From an uncultured Prevotellaceae bacterium (GTDB lineage Bacteria > Bacteroidota > Bacteroidia > Bacteroidales > Bacteroidaceae), in NCBI GenBank assembly GCA_945486445.1, contig CALYTD010000051.1, positions 1 to 7,266 on the forward strand: a stretch of DNA of 7,266 nucleotides, given 5' to 3'. Below the pieces are notes generated by a model. The model was not told the origin of the DNA, did not search any database, and worked only from the letters and a program-made list of their open reading frames with translations. Shown here in pieces: positions 1 through 6,828 of this stretch (positions are counted from its first letter, which is position 1; each line of letters starts with the position of its first letter). Made by a program: the position numbers and the translations under genes.

Positions 1-1583
1 TCGTAGTATCGTCTGCCCTCGAATGACATCTCCAGTGCCTTCTCCTGTATTATCATGTCTTCCACAAGTGGTATCTGGAACTGCACGGTGTCCTCGTAGC
101 TTCGTAACTCCTGTTCGGGGAGCGGTATGCGGTAGAGGGTGTCGCACTCCACGTCTCCGCAGCCGCGGGCGTGTATGCCCAGTGTGGTGTGTTCGGTGAA
201 GAAGTTGTCGCTGAAGTCTATCAGGCCTCCGGCGCGCTCACGCTCTTTCTGGCATACGTACTTCTCTATGTTCTGGTTGCGCAGACCGTACTTCAATATG
301 CAGAAGGCTGATTCGGGATAGCCTGCCCGGCACAGTGCCTCGGCGAAGAGGAGATATACCTCTTGTATCCTGTATGTGGAGACGAAGTTTGATGGCAGTT
401 TGCGGATTATCTGCAAGTTGCTGCTGTACCGTGAGGTCTCGCTGCGGTTCTCCACGTACTTGTAGTAGTTCTCAAACAGTCTGAGGTCGCCTATGTACAG
501 CGGGTCGCCGAGGTTTGTCTTAGGCACCCGTACGGTGTCCTTCTGCGTGTCGCTGGTCGTTTGCAGTTGAACGTAGTCCTGTGAGGCGGAAAGTTCGATG
601 AGGGCGGCTGACGGCGTGGCCTGGAAGTATGCGAAGTTGTTGTCTGTTGACTCGAAGACGTCGGCCAGAAGGCTCTTCACGCCGTTGAATTCCGTGCTCT
701 CCATGGGTATGAGGCTGATGTTCTCACTCATGCCTCCGCTGGCGAGATCCACATATATGTTGCCTGTCCCCGGTCTTGAGATGGTGAAGTCGGTGCAGTT
801 GTTCGGCCATTTCGCCTGGCTGGTGGCGGTATATACCATTGCGTTCTTCTTGGTAAGGTACTGGCTGAAGTATGTCGCGGCCTCCTGGTAGCGTCCTGCC
901 CACAGGCACATCTCGCCGAGGAGCACGCGCACGGGGAAGAAGAACTTGCTTGACGGGAGCCCATAGATTTCGCCATACATCGGGAGGTCGGTGTCAACGT
1001 ATGGCTGAATGTCCTTGATGAAGTAGTCACAGATAGCGTAAATGTCACTATATGGCTTCTTCATCTCTTGCTCAGCCTGAGCCTCTGTCAGCACTGGCGT
1101 GGTGACAAGGGGTACCTGTCCATAGACTTTCGCAAGTTGAAGGTAGGTCCATGCGCGGTAAGTCTTGACGGCGGCGTATTCCTTTTCAAATATCTTCTTG
1201 CCTAATCGCACGAAGGACGTGTCGGCATTGGCGAGGAAGTAGTTGCAGTTGTTGATGACAGCGTAGTAATCACTCACCTGATTGTATGGGTTATCACCGC
1301 TGAGGTTGAAAGCAGCCAGGTCCTTTATGGGCGTTGTAGCCTTGTCAGTAGTGGTCATCAGGTCTGCACGCAGTTCTCCGAGAAGCACCGTGCGGTCAGC
1401 AATCACCTGCATCTGGCGTATTATTCCCATCACGCTGTACAGTGTGTCCTGCGGCGTTGAGAGCCTGTTGTCCTCCTCAAACTCCACAATCTCGGAGTCG
1501 GGGAGAAGCATATCGGAGCAGCTTACCGTTGAGGTCAGACAGCAGAGAGCCACTATCGCCTGTTTATATCTAAATATCTTCAT
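1..1583 (-). CDS. SusD/RagB-family outer-membrane lipoprotein (3' end missing at left edge)
   Basis: Ligand-capturing lipoprotein that in this family sits as a lid on a SusC barrel at the cell surface. Reading down from ATG at 1583-1581, 527 codons are open to the edge with two bases left over. The N-terminus has a basic start (MKIFRYK), a hydrophobic stretch and a relaxed lipobox TVSC with Cys22 as the likely lipidated residue; the mature protein would begin CSDMLLPDSE, a usual SusD opening. Family hallmarks seen: helical segment about residues 46-75; YYAVINNCNYFL (107-116 region); EYAAVKTYRAWTYLQLAKVYGQVPLV (about 135-160), the classic TPR-like SusD segment; a second helical pair at about 216-245; RIQEVYLLFAEALCRAGYPESA (about 405-426); GIHARGCGDV (469-478); and EKALEMSFEGRRYY at the visible end, the conserved motif normally found near the C-terminus. 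Probably only some tens of residues are missing. It starts 27 bp after the SusC stop, so it is cotranscribed. The ligand is not deducible. Family assignment is near certain. Confidence 0.96.
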   Translation of the reverse strand, partial: MKIFRYKQAIVALCCLTSTVSCSDMLLPDSEIVEFEEDNRLSTPQDTLYSVMGIIRQMQVIADRTVLLGELRADLMTTTDKATTPIKDLAAFNLSGDNPYNQVSDYYAVINNCNYFLANADTSFVRLGKKIFEKEYAAVKTYRAWTYLQLAKVYGQVPLVTTPVLTEAQAEQEMKKPYSDIYAICDYFIKDIQPYVDTDLPMYGEIYGLPSSKFFFPVRVLLGEMCLWAGRYQEAATYFSQYLTKKNAMVYTATSQAKWPNNCTDFTISRPGTGNIYVDLASGGMSENISLIPMESTEFNGVKSLLADVFESTDNNFAYFQATPSAALIELSASQDYVQLQTTSDTQKDTVRVPKTNLGDPLYIGDLRLFENYYKYVENRSETSRYSSNLQIIRKLPSNFVSTYRIQEVYLLFAEALCRAGYPESAFCILKYGLRNQNIEKYVCQKERERAGGLIDFSDNFFTEHTTLGIHARGCGDVECDTLYRIPLPEQELRSYEDTVQFQIPLVEDMIIQEKALEMSFEGRRYY

Positions 1584-1610
1584 AGTTGTAATGATTTATT
1601 TTTCGGTTTT
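1584..1610 (-). promoter_or_regulatory. SusC-SusD junction and SusD translation start region
   Basis: This 27-bp gap between the SusC stop (TAA, 1613-1611) and the SusD ATG is A-rich in the coding sense and ends TTACAACT just before ATG. There is no purine-rich Shine-Dalgarno sequence and no hairpin or U-tract. That fits Bacteroidota, where A-rich unstructured upstream sequence commonly replaces Shine-Dalgarno pairing. The last four bases plus start (AACT-ATG) are the same as at the SusC start. The lack of any terminator supports cotranscription. Confidence 0.6.
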
Positions 1611-4600
1611 TTACAGATTTAACTTCACGCCCATTGAGAACGACCTGCCCAGTCCTAACAGGCTTCTGTCGATGCCTTGTGACAATACATTACCTGAGAG
1701 TGAGCAGTCAGGGTTGCTGCCGAGGTACTTGGTTATAGTGAAAAGATTCTGCGCTGAGCCCCATATCGTGACACCCTGCAGGAAGGTGTTGTTGATAGGC
1801 AGAGAGTAACTGAGCGTCACGTTGCTAAGGCGCAGGTAACTGCCGTCCTCTATCCAGCGGTCGCTGAAGCGGGAATTACCGTGTGGGTCCAGATAACTTA
1901 CACGTGGAATGTCGGTCTTCTGGCCCTCAGTGGTCCAGCGGGAGTTCATCGCCGTGGTCTGGTTGTAGAAGTACTTGCCGCCCTCAAGAATGCTGCGCTC
2001 ATAGTTATAGATGTCATTGCCAAGACAATATGTCATTGTCATGTCAAGTGTCCACCGCTTCCAGCACAGGTGGCTGTATATGTTTCCGTAGAGAGAAGGG
2101 TTAGGGTCGCCTATGATAACACGGTCCTTCTCGTCTATGCAGTGGTTGCCGTCAATGTCAACAAACTTTGTGTCTCCTGCCTGGAAATACACCTTGGCAC
2201 CCGTTTCGTCAATCTGGTAGAGACCAGCAGCATTTGCTTCGGCTGTGGTAGCATACACACCAGTGGTCTTGTAACCGTAGAACAGGCCCACAGGATTACC
2301 AACAGAGGTGCGGACAGTAGCTCCGTAGATGTTGGTCTCTATGCTCTTGTCGTCTGTTCCGATAGCGATGACTTCGTTACTGTAATGTCCGAAGGTAGCA
2401 CCTACCTCCCATTGCCATGACTTTGTGTTGAGGGTCTTGATGCCAAGAGACATGTCGAAGCCAGAGTTCTGCAACTTTCCGGCGTTACACCAGTTCTCAC
2501 TCAGACCGCTGGTCCATGCCATTTGGCGCAGGGTGAGAAGGTTGTCGGTCCAGGACTTGAAGATATTGAGGCCGAAGTGCAACCTGTTGTCAAAGAAGTT
2601 ACCTTCTATTCCTGCCGTGAAGCGGCGTGTGGTCTCCCATTTCAAGGTGCTGTTGCCGACGTTGCCGAGTAGTTTTCCGTCTATGCTTGAGCCCAGCATG
2701 TTCTTCGCTATGAAGTAAGTGCGGGAGGCGGTGTAGTCGATGTCGTCGTTACCTGTTACGTCCAGTCCGAGGTTCAGGCGCAGATAGTTCACCATCTTTG
2801 CGTCAGCGAGCCATTTTTCGTTGCTCATCACCCATGAAGCGAGTACGCTTGGGAAGATGCCCCACACCGTTCCGAAGGCTTTTAAGCCGTCGGCGTCCTT
2901 GCCAAAACGTGATGATGTGTGTGCGGAGAGGGCTGCTGTGAGGTAGTATTTCTCTGCATAGTTGTAGTCAGCGCTGGCATACCACGTTATGTCTGTGTAC
3001 TTGTCGTCCACACCGTCGGTTGACTTGTAGGCGAGAGAGGTACTCATATTCGGTGTATGGTCATTCGGTGTGTTGTAGCCTTTCTGCACATTCAACTTGT
3101 AAGAACTGTTGATGTACCTTACGCCTCCATATACTTTGATGGCGTGTGCGTTGTAACGATTCTGCCAGTTGAGCCTTGTGTCGCTCTGTATGCTGTTCTG
3201 TCGTGATGCGAGTGATTGCACTATGTTGTTTACATAGACCTTGTCCGTCAGTCCGGGAACACGGAATGAGGGCACGCCAGTCAGCGGGAGATAGTAGTTC
3301 TCGTTAGTGTTTACAAGGGTGAAGCTGAATGCTTCTTGTAGTGAGAGGTTCTTGTTGAACTGGTACTTCGGTGTTATCGCGAAGTTGACGAGACGGTTTC
3401 CGAAGTCGTTGCGGTTGCGTCCGTCACCGTTTTCTATGATGCTGACGGGGTTGGCAAGGCTTCTGTCGGCGGTGTCTATTATTCCTTCGAGGTAGTCATC
3501 GGCTTCTGAGAGGTATGAACTGATGTTTCCGCTGAAGTCGTAGGCGTATGGTGAGAGGAATGGTGACTTGATAAGTGCGAGGAAGTTGGGTGCTGTCACT
3601 GTGCTTTCCTCTATGTTTTCTGCTATGCCTATGTCTCTCAGGTCACGGCTTATGTCGCTGAATGATGCGTCGAAGCGTACGTCCAGGTTGTCGATGATCT
3701 TGATATCGGTGTTCATTCTCATGTCGAAGCGTGAGAAATCGTTGCCTTCCAGTGTGCTGTTTGCGCTGGTATAGCCTACGCTGAGGTTGTAACTTGCTAC
3801 TTGATCACCGCCTTGTACGTTGATGCCGTATGACTGTGCGAAGGCGTCACGGTATGTTTCCTTCTTCCAGTCGGTATTGTTGTGGTACTTGGGATAGTAG
3901 TAGTAGTTAGGGTCAGAGATAAGGAATTTCATGCCAGAGATGTCTGTCATTTCTGTTGACAGCATTTCTGTGGCGTAGGTTCTGTATTCTTCTGCGTTGA
4001 GCATTGATGCTGTCTTTGGCATCAACTGGAATTTTCCGCCTATTGTTACGTCAATTTTTGTTGCCATACTGCGGTTGCGTTTGGTGGTTATGAGCACCAC
4101 GCCGTTTGCTCCTTTGGCTCCGTAGATTGCGGTACCGTTTTTCATTACCTCCACTTTTGCTATGTCATTGACGTTGATATTGGCGAGGATGTTGTTGAAA
4201 TAGCCGTCGTGTAGCATCGTGCGGTCGTACTGCATGTCCATCAGCACGCCGTCTATTACGATGAGAGGTTGTGCGTTTGCGCTGAGGCTGTTGATGCCGT
4301 TGATGAACATTGTGTTGCCGAGTCCTTCGTTACCGCCACGGCTTATTGTTCTGATGTCTGCTCCGAGGCGCTGTTGTATCAGCGGGTCTATGCTTTGTTC
4401 GGCGTTGTTCTCGAAGTCGGAGGCGGTTGATAGTCGTGTGGCTGTGGTTTGTTTGTCGTACAACTGGCTGAATTTGTCTGACAGCATACGTGCGTTTACG
4501 TTATCGGTGTCGTTGCCTATGGCTACTTGTTGTGGCTGTCGGCCGTCTATGGTCATGTAAACGCTTGTCACGTAGTCGGGTAATGTGAGTTTGTACTCGC

Positions 4601-4796
4601 CTTTTGCGTCGCTCATGGCGGTGTGTTTCTCGTTGCCGTAGGCTTGTATGCGTACTCCGGCGAGCGGTTCTCCCGTGGCTGCGTCAACCACCTTTCCCTT
4701 TATGTCCTTGGCAAGCGCGCCGCAGGGTAGCATGGAGATGCCGAGGCTTGTGGCTATGGCTATGGCCTTGATGGATAGTTTATGTCTATATTTCAT
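1611..4796 (-). CDS. SusC/RagA-family TonB-linked outer-membrane transporter
   Basis: Complete 1061-residue TonB-dependent transporter that would import a SusD-captured ligand across the outer membrane using TonB-ExbBD energy. Seen in order: a signal peptide of about 29 residues with hydrophobic core and ALA cleavage site (no lipobox context); a carboxypeptidase-regulatory-like beta domain (about 32-105) with IKGKVVDAATGEPLAGVRI and GEYKLTL; a plug domain (about 125-240) with NTMFINGINSLSANAQPLIVIDG and the SusC signature VEVMKNGTAIYGAKGANGVVLITTKR split around residue 225; then a long beta-barrel. Late-barrel family motifs include GLFYGYKTTGVY (837-848), an acidic loop DIDGNHCIDEKDRVIIGDPNP (880-900), WIEDGSYLRLSNVTLSYSLP (981-1000), and GSAQNLFTITKY (1013-1024), ending GVKLNL. 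Length is normal for the family. The usual DEVVVVGYG-type TonB-box segment between the two N-terminal domains is not recognisable; the equivalent stretch reads KFSQLYDKQTTATRLSTA (108-125). It lies 19 bp after the FAS1 gene and 27 bp before SusD. The substrate cannot be read from sequence. Confidence 0.97.
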   Translation of the reverse strand: MKYRHKLSIKAIAIATSLGISMLPCGALAKDIKGKVVDAATGEPLAGVRIQAYGNEKHTAMSDAKGEYKLTLPDYVTSVYMTIDGRQPQQVAIGNDTDNVNARMLSDKFSQLYDKQTTATRLSTASDFENNAEQSIDPLIQQRLGADIRTISRGGNEGLGNTMFINGINSLSANAQPLIVIDGVLMDMQYDRTMLHDGYFNNILANINVNDIAKVEVMKNGTAIYGAKGANGVVLITTKRNRSMATKIDVTIGGKFQLMPKTASMLNAEEYRTYATEMLSTEMTDISGMKFLISDPNYYYYPKYHNNTDWKKETYRDAFAQSYGINVQGGDQVASYNLSVGYTSANSTLEGNDFSRFDMRMNTDIKIIDNLDVRFDASFSDISRDLRDIGIAENIEESTVTAPNFLALIKSPFLSPYAYDFSGNISSYLSEADDYLEGIIDTADRSLANPVSIIENGDGRNRNDFGNRLVNFAITPKYQFNKNLSLQEAFSFTLVNTNENYYLPLTGVPSFRVPGLTDKVYVNNIVQSLASRQNSIQSDTRLNWQNRYNAHAIKVYGGVRYINSSYKLNVQKGYNTPNDHTPNMSTSLAYKSTDGVDDKYTDITWYASADYNYAEKYYLTAALSAHTSSRFGKDADGLKAFGTVWGIFPSVLASWVMSNEKWLADAKMVNYLRLNLGLDVTGNDDIDYTASRTYFIAKNMLGSSIDGKLLGNVGNSTLKWETTRRFTAGIEGNFFDNRLHFGLNIFKSWTDNLLTLRQMAWTSGLSENWCNAGKLQNSGFDMSLGIKTLNTKSWQWEVGATFGHYSNEVIAIGTDDKSIETNIYGATVRTSVGNPVGLFYGYKTTGVYATTAEANAAGLYQIDETGAKVYFQAGDTKFVDIDGNHCIDEKDRVIIGDPNPSLYGNIYSHLCWKRWTLDMTMTYCLGNDIYNYERSILEGGKYFYNQTTAMNSRWTTEGQKTDIPRVSYLDPHGNSRFSDRWIEDGSYLRLSNVTLSYSLPINNTFLQGVTIWGSAQNLFTITKYLGSNPDCSLSGNVLSQGIDRSLLGLGRSFSMGVKLNL

Positions 4797-4815
4797 AGTT
4801 CTCTGGTTTTTTGAG
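4797..4815 (-). promoter_or_regulatory. FAS1-SusC junction and SusC translation start region
   Basis: The 19-bp gap between the FAS1 gene stop (TAA, 4818-4816) and the SusC ATG (4796-4794) reads CTCAAAAAACCAGAGAACT in the coding sense. AGAGAA is at best a weak Shine-Dalgarno-like run. There is no room for a terminator or an independent promoter, so SusC is expected to be translated from the same mRNA as the FAS1 gene. Confidence 0.6.
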
Positions 4816-6414
4816 TTATTTGTCGTTAGGGCGTAGGAAGATGCAGTCGAGGTACATCTCGCGGTTGTATTTCTTTGTCTGATTATTTTTTACGTTACAG
4901 GTTATGGTTATGCTTATCTTCTCGTTGTCATGGCCATAGTTGCATGCTGGCAGTTTGAAGTTCTCTGCTACTATTATGGTGTCAACGCGGTTTGGGTCTG
5001 TTTCGAATGTCTTTCCTCCGCATTTGTAGGTTTGTGCCTTGCCGTTCTCGTCTATGTAGTTGATGGTTGCATTGAACCTGCATGGGCGTTTGTTTCCGTT
5101 CGGGCCTTCTACGGTTTTTGGGAGTACTACGACGCAGAAGTCATACCTGCCTGCGAGTGTGTTGGAGAGTTTGAATGTTACGTTCCATTTGTCTTCTTTG
5201 CCTACTATGTCGAGGTATCCGCCTTTTGATATGCTGTCTGCAATGAGGGTGCGTGTGACGAGGTTACACTTGTCAGTGCTGTAAGTTGGTATGTTCCATG
5301 TGTACTCTGCTTCTTGTTCTATCTTGCGGAAGTAGGTCTGCGCGGGTGTGAATGGCCACTCGTCATGGTAGTAGATGTAGCCGTTACTGCATTTGTTCAT
5401 GCCTTTTGCTTTACCGAATATGCCTTCGCTGTCAAACGGACGGTGGAACACGTGGTACATTGGGTATTCTTTGTCGTAGCGGTATGTCTTCACGCTGTCT
5501 TCCATGTTTCTTTGTATGGTCTTACTGAAGATGGCGTCATCGAGTAGTGCGCGGCTTGTCCAGTAGTGTTGTAGTGAGTCTGCTTTCTCCACGTCGGCGC
5601 TGTACTTGAAGTATGCCTGCGCCTCCTCCCATGCTGTCTGCCATCCTGCTGAGGTTGGCAGGGTTACGTAATAGGTTGAGTCTTCGGCGTTGAGTTGGCC
5701 TATGGCGTTCATGAGTTTGTTGGTTTCATATACTACGGAGTCAACATATACGGGTATTCCATCTACCAGTCCGCTGCTCAGGCTGGCGTTCTCGTCGAAG
5801 TAGTCTTCGTTGTATTTCTTCAGTACGTTGCCTATTCCGGCGTATTCTTCTTTCTGCGTGAGTGCTTCGTAGATGGTGTAGGTGTATGGTACTTGCTGCT
5901 GCACGATGTGCATTATGCCGTTCTTGCTGCGCAGGTTGTTGTCGCCGAAGGGTATTCCTGACACGTTGTCATGCTGCATGGAGACGTATTTTCCGTTGAG
6001 CATACGGAATTTTGCTGTGGTGTCTGCTGCTGAGTGCAGTTTGCCTGCGAGGTGGTTCTTTACGAAGAACATCTCCACGGCTGAGTCGCCCTGCGCCGTC
6101 TGTGTCAGTGCTATCAGCGAGTCCTTGTTGAAGGTGCCGTTTACTGGTGCGAAGACGGTTAGTGACTGTCCGCCGTTGAGCAGATCGGCGTATGATACGG
6201 GGCTCTTCTTGTGCTGGCGGAACACCTTGGTGTTGGTCAGCACTTCTGCGAAGTCAGACAGTTCGGGGCGTTCTGCCACCTGCTGCCATAGTGTGGTGTT
6301 GCTGCCCTCCACGACGGTGTTGTCGTAATGGTCGTCCCACTCTGTGCAGGCGGTGAGGCCTACAAGGGTGGCTACGGCGGCGAGAAGGCCTGTTTTTCTC
6401 TTTATCATATTCAT
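4816..6414 (-). CDS. Two-domain fasciclin (FAS1)-like surface lipoprotein
   Basis: Predicted 532-residue lipoprotein. The start is taken at ATG 6414-6412 because it directly precedes a lipoprotein signal: MNMIKRKTG, a hydrophobic stretch, then lipobox LTAC with Cys23. A second in-frame ATG lies two codons later. The mature start CTEWDDHYD is acidic, as often seen in surface-exported Bacteroidota lipoproteins and typical of their FAS1 proteins. First FAS1-like region about 38-186: LTVFAPVNGTF (85-95, H1-like), KNHLAG (119-124), MLNGKYV (138-144), and SKNGIMHIVQQQVPYTYTIY (163-182, H2-like). Second, more divergent region about 190-370: DSTYYVTLPTSAGW (245-258), SRALLDDAIFSK (287-298), CSNGYIYYHDEWPFTP (342-357). 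From about 375 to the end a beta-rich region follows (ITITCNV, YLDCIFLRP), probably a jelly-roll or carbohydrate-binding-like sandwich. FAS1 domains mediate adhesion or ligand binding; no catalytic motif is seen. First gene of the tight FAS1-SusC-SusD unit, so probably an accessory surface binder. Its ligand is unknown. Confidence 0.86.
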   Translation of the reverse strand: MNMIKRKTGLLAAVATLVGLTACTEWDDHYDNTVVEGSNTTLWQQVAERPELSDFAEVLTNTKVFRQHKKSPVSYADLLNGGQSLTVFAPVNGTFNKDSLIALTQTAQGDSAVEMFFVKNHLAGKLHSAADTTAKFRMLNGKYVSMQHDNVSGIPFGDNNLRSKNGIMHIVQQQVPYTYTIYEALTQKEEYAGIGNVLKKYNEDYFDENASLSSGLVDGIPVYVDSVVYETNKLMNAIGQLNAEDSTYYVTLPTSAGWQTAWEEAQAYFKYSADVEKADSLQHYWTSRALLDDAIFSKTIQRNMEDSVKTYRYDKEYPMYHVFHRPFDSEGIFGKAKGMNKCSNGYIYYHDEWPFTPAQTYFRKIEQEAEYTWNIPTYSTDKCNLVTRTLIADSISKGGYLDIVGKEDKWNVTFKLSNTLAGRYDFCVVVLPKTVEGPNGNKRPCRFNATINYIDENGKAQTYKCGGKTFETDPNRVDTIIVAENFKLPACNYGHDNEKISITITCNVKNNQTKKYNREMYLDCIFLRPNDK

Positions 6415-6505
6415 AATGGTATGTTTGTTTTTTTGTTGTTTGGTGGTTGGGTTGTGACCCTGTCTCTTTTCTCTTGCGAGGGTAGGGGTATTCGGGCGTT
6501 TTGTT

Positions 6506-6593
6506 ATCAGCACCTTTTTGTTGTGTAATCAGTGCTTGATTGTTGTGTGATCAGTACCTTTTTACTGTGTGATTAGCACCTGATTGTGTTGTG
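6506..6593. repeat. Four tandem 22-bp imperfect repeats
   Basis: Plus-strand units are 6506-6527, 6528-6549, 6550-6571 and 6572-6593, contiguous and each exactly 22 bp. Each starts ATCAG or ATTAG and ends in a TGTGT(A/G) or GTTGTG tail. Units 1 and 3 share CCTTTTT at their centre (6513-6519 and 6557-6563). Units 2 and 4 share TGATTG (6538-6543 and 6581-6586). The array can therefore also be read as two diverged 44-bp repeats. It sits 92 bp upstream of the FAS1 start codon. The 22-bp period is about two helical turns, which would place all units on one DNA face and would suit a protein-binding array; that role is inference. It is too short-period and spacer-free to be CRISPR. Confidence 0.8.
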
Positions 6594-6643
6594 GGCGGTT
6601 TGCCCTTGTGGGGTGGTGTGCTTCGGTGTGTCCGTTTCCCCGT

Positions 6644-6661
6644 GGTTGGTTGGCTGGTGGG
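6644..6661 (+). other. G-rich tract, possible two-tetrad quadruplex
   Basis: The plus strand carries GG pairs at 6644, 6648, 6652 and 6656 with two-base loops, then GGG at 6659-6661, reading GGTTGGTTGGCTGGTGGG. This spacing fits a two-layer G-quadruplex, which is a weak class. It lies on the template strand for the genes here and overlaps the first arm of the adjacent palindrome by three bases. Functional meaning is unproven. Confidence 0.3.
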
Positions 6662-6678
6662 CGCACCGTGGTGCGCCC
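6659..6678. repeat. GC-rich palindrome with 9-bp perfect arms
   Basis: Arms GGGCGCACC (6659-6667) and GGTGCGCCC (6670-6678) are perfect inverted complements separated by only GT. As RNA in the gene direction this would fold as about an 8-bp, very GC-rich stem with a 4-base loop. No U-tract follows in the gene direction. On the plus strand it is followed by CCGTTTTC, a short T-run that makes at most a poor terminator in that direction. It may be an RNA stability or attenuation hairpin, a palindromic protein site, or a dispersed REP-like element; the window has only this one copy. Confidence 0.75.
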
Positions 6679-6828
6679 CCGTTTTCGCCGGTTTCGGGTT
6701 TCAGTGTTGTGGTTTTTTGGGGGCTGGTTGCTGGTATGTGGTTTCTTGGTTATGTGTCTTTATGCCTATATACCTTTAACTTTTGCTCCTTGTCCTCCTG
6801 CTTGAAACCTCCAACTCGTTACCTCTAA

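Larger units (their letters stand above)
6415..6828 (-). other. 414-bp non-coding leader upstream of the FAS1 gene
   Basis: The gap between the stop of the upstream partial gene and the FAS1 start carries no credible gene. A hand count on the plus strand gives roughly 40 A, 174 T, 123 G and 77 C, so an RNA made in the gene direction would be A/C-rich and only about 10% U. It contains the four 22-bp tandem repeats, the GC palindrome and a G-rich tract listed separately. I found no exact TAnnTTTG (Bacteroidota -7 box) in the gene direction; no CAAA occurs on the plus strand of the gap. I also found no hairpin followed by a U-run after the upstream gene. Either all four genes share a long operon with an internal untranslated stretch, or the promoter here departs from consensus. 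Confidence 0.6.

Noticed and set aside
1282..1809. Plus-strand open frame of 175 codons
   Set aside because: It lies antisense to the SusD start and SusC end, both with clear family motifs, and its translation shows no recognisable domain.
1881..2420. Plus-strand open frame of 179 codons
   Set aside because: Antisense shadow of the SusC barrel; composition follows the opposite-strand codon pattern.
6415..6513. 33-codon in-frame N-terminal extension of the FAS1 gene, starting at ATG 6513
   Set aside because: The extension is charged, low-complexity and would bury the lipoprotein signal; it also runs into the first tandem repeat. The start at 6414 directly before the signal peptide is far more plausible.
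6506..6593. Short CRISPR-like array
   Set aside because: Units are contiguous with no unique spacers, and no cas gene is visible.
6659..6685. Intrinsic terminator (plus strand)
   Set aside because: The hairpin is followed by CCG and only four T residues, and no plus-strand gene exists to terminate.
6794..6799. Perfect AGGAGG Shine-Dalgarno-like sequence on the minus strand
   Set aside because: No start codon follows at a usable distance and no small open frame is attached; Bacteroidota make little use of Shine-Dalgarno pairing.
6584..6828. Overlapping plus-strand open frames in the leader, rich in Cys, Trp, Gly and Val
   Set aside because: Three frames are open at once because the strand is G/T-rich and A-poor, so stop codons are scarce. 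There is no start signal and no protein-like motif.
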